Shown: positions 14,738-15,688 of the stretch, in pieces
How positions within the stretch are numbered: position 1 is the stretch's first letter
Layout: each line of letters begins with the position of its first letter
Assembly: GCA_964589725.1 (NCBI GenBank)
Contig: CAZPUJ010000773.1
Location: forward strand, 1-15,688
Source of the DNA: CAYSHJ01 sp964589725
GTDB lineage: Bacteria; Planctomycetota; Planctomycetia; Planctomycetales; Planctomycetaceae
Direction: 5' to 3'
DNA: 15,688 bases
Translations under genes and position numbers: made by a program
The notes under the pieces: model-generated
Told to the model about the DNA's origin: nothing
The model's database searches: none
The model's input: the letters and a program-made list of their open reading frames with translations, nothing else

Positions 14738-15688
14738 ATGAAGTTTGCGTTGATCATTCCCGACGGCGCGGCCGATGAGCCGCAGCCGTCGCTCGGCGGA
14801 CGGACGCCGCTGCAAGCGGCCAACATTCCGCACATGCACGAGATCGCGCGCCGCGGCATCGTCGGGCGCGCCAACAACGTCCCCGACTCGATGCCCTCCG
14901 GCAGCGACGTCGGCACCATGAACCTGTTCGGTTACGACCCGCTGACGTACCACACCGGCCGAGCACCGCTGGAGGCGGCCGCTCAAGGGATCGCGTTGGG
15001 GCCGCACGATTGGGCGATCCGCTGCAACCTCGTGACGATCGCCGACAACCGTATGCAAAGCTTCACTGCGGGCCAGATTCCCAACAAGGTCGGCAAGCAA
15101 TTGATCGAAGGGTTGCAACGCTCGGCCTGTGGCAACGAGCATTGGAAGTTTTTCGCCGGCGTCAGCTATCGCAACCTGTTGATCTACCGTGGTCGCGGAG
15201 AACCGTCTCCTTTTGCCGCCGACACGGTCACGACACCACCGCACGATATCCCCGATCAAGTCATCGATCCCTATTGGCCTCGAGGCACTGGAGCCTGGTT
15301 GCTGCGCGACTTGATGAATCGCAGCCGCGACGTGCTAGCCTCAGTCGAGTCGAATCGAGTTCGTGGCGCCAACGCCGCGACGCAAACGTGGCTGTGGGGC
15401 CAAGGCCAAGCTCCCGCGATGACTCCGTTCGTCGAACGCTTCGGCGTGCGCGGAGCGGTCATCACGGCGGTTGACTTGCTGCGCGGCATCGGTCGATTGC
15501 TTGGCTGGGAAGTGGTCGACGTGCCCGGAGCGACCGGCTACCTCGACACCGATTACGCCGCCAAAGGACGCTACGCGGTCCAGACGCTCAAACGCCCGGA
15601 CATCGACTTCGTCGTCGTGCATATCGAAGCCACCGATGAAGCTTCGCACGAAGGACACGCCGACAAGAAGGTCGAAGCCCTCGAACGA
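14738..15688 (+). CDS. apgM: Cofactor-independent phosphoglycerate mutase, archaeal type / proposed homoserine kinase clade (cut by window edge)
   Basis: A member of the alkaline-phosphatase superfamily; 317 codons are visible of a family usually near 400, and the C-terminal part lies outside the window. Visible are the metal-site start IPDGAAD (Asp9), PSGSDVGTMNLFGYDP (53-68; the conserved Ser56-Asp57 pair), TGRAPLEA (73-80), RCNLV (95-99), and HIEATDEASHEGHADKK (295-311) with metal ligands expected at Asp300, His304 and His307. These identify the archaeal-type mutase that interconverts 2- and 3-phosphoglycerate. A bacterial clade with the same motifs has been annotated as a proposed homoserine kinase (TIGR02535), which the sequence alone cannot exclude; no thr gene is next to it. 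The ATG at 14738 is the natural start; AAGGA lies 11 bases upstream. It is divergent from the SDR gene. Confidence 0.93.
   Translation, partial: MKFALIIPDGAADEPQPSLGGRTPLQAANIPHMHEIARRGIVGRANNVPDSMPSGSDVGTMNLFGYDPLTYHTGRAPLEAAAQGIALGPHDWAIRCNLVTIADNRMQSFTAGQIPNKVGKQLIEGLQRSACGNEHWKFFAGVSYRNLLIYRGRGEPSPFAADTVTTPPHDIPDQVIDPYWPRGTGAWLLRDLMNRSRDVLASVESNRVRGANAATQTWLWGQGQAPAMTPFVERFGVRGAVITAVDLLRGIGRLLGWEVVDVPGATGYLDTDYAAKGRYAVQTLKRPDIDFVVVHIEATDEASHEGHADKKVEALER

Overview
The window reads as a GC-rich bacterial chromosome segment, most likely from a planctomycete. This is inferred from gene content, not from a marker gene: secreted HEAT/LRR/PDZ and giant PQQ beta-propeller proteins, an rpsD-adk pair away from any ribosomal protein cluster, a stand-alone tandem ACT protein, and a possible rhomboid-like N-terminal remnant. 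There is no rRNA, tRNA, CRISPR array, transposase, integrase or phage gene. Twelve intact or edge-truncated protein genes are supported, plus one probable gene remnant.

Layout. 1-292 (-) is the start of folC, cut by the window edge. It is divergent from a DinB-fold gene (488-976, +), and the region between them holds a two-part inverted repeat. The DinB gene converges on a secreted HEAT/PDZ protein (1004-2065, -), which lies downstream of panB (2182-2982, -) on the same strand. A 306-base divergent gap separates panB from a secreted HEAT-repeat protein containing a degenerate receiver-like domain (3289-5556, +). That gene converges, only 8 bases stop to stop, on a very large exported protein with PQQ-type propeller repeats (5565-10415, -). 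Upstream of the latter on the same strand is a tandem ACT-domain gene (10572-11072, -). Then come a HAD phosphatase (11276-11881, +), a probable two-gene unit rpsD-adk (12045-13338, +) with a recognisable sigma70-type promoter, a decayed ORF joined to the end of adk, an RmlD-like SDR (13528-14454, -), and finally an archaeal-type phosphoglycerate mutase / proposed homoserine kinase gene cut by the right edge (14738-15688, +).

How the genes relate. The housekeeping genes (folate, pantothenate, ribosome, nucleotide kinase, phosphotransfer) do not form one pathway. The folC and panB products belong to linked C1/vitamin metabolism, because PanB uses methylene-tetrahydrofolate, but they are not in one operon. 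The most unusual part is the 3.3-10.4 kb block. Two exported repeat-scaffold proteins face each other there, and one carries what looks like a CheY-like fold on the outside of the cytoplasmic membrane with every phosphotransfer residue changed. No defence, mobile or biosynthetic system is evident, and I do not claim one.
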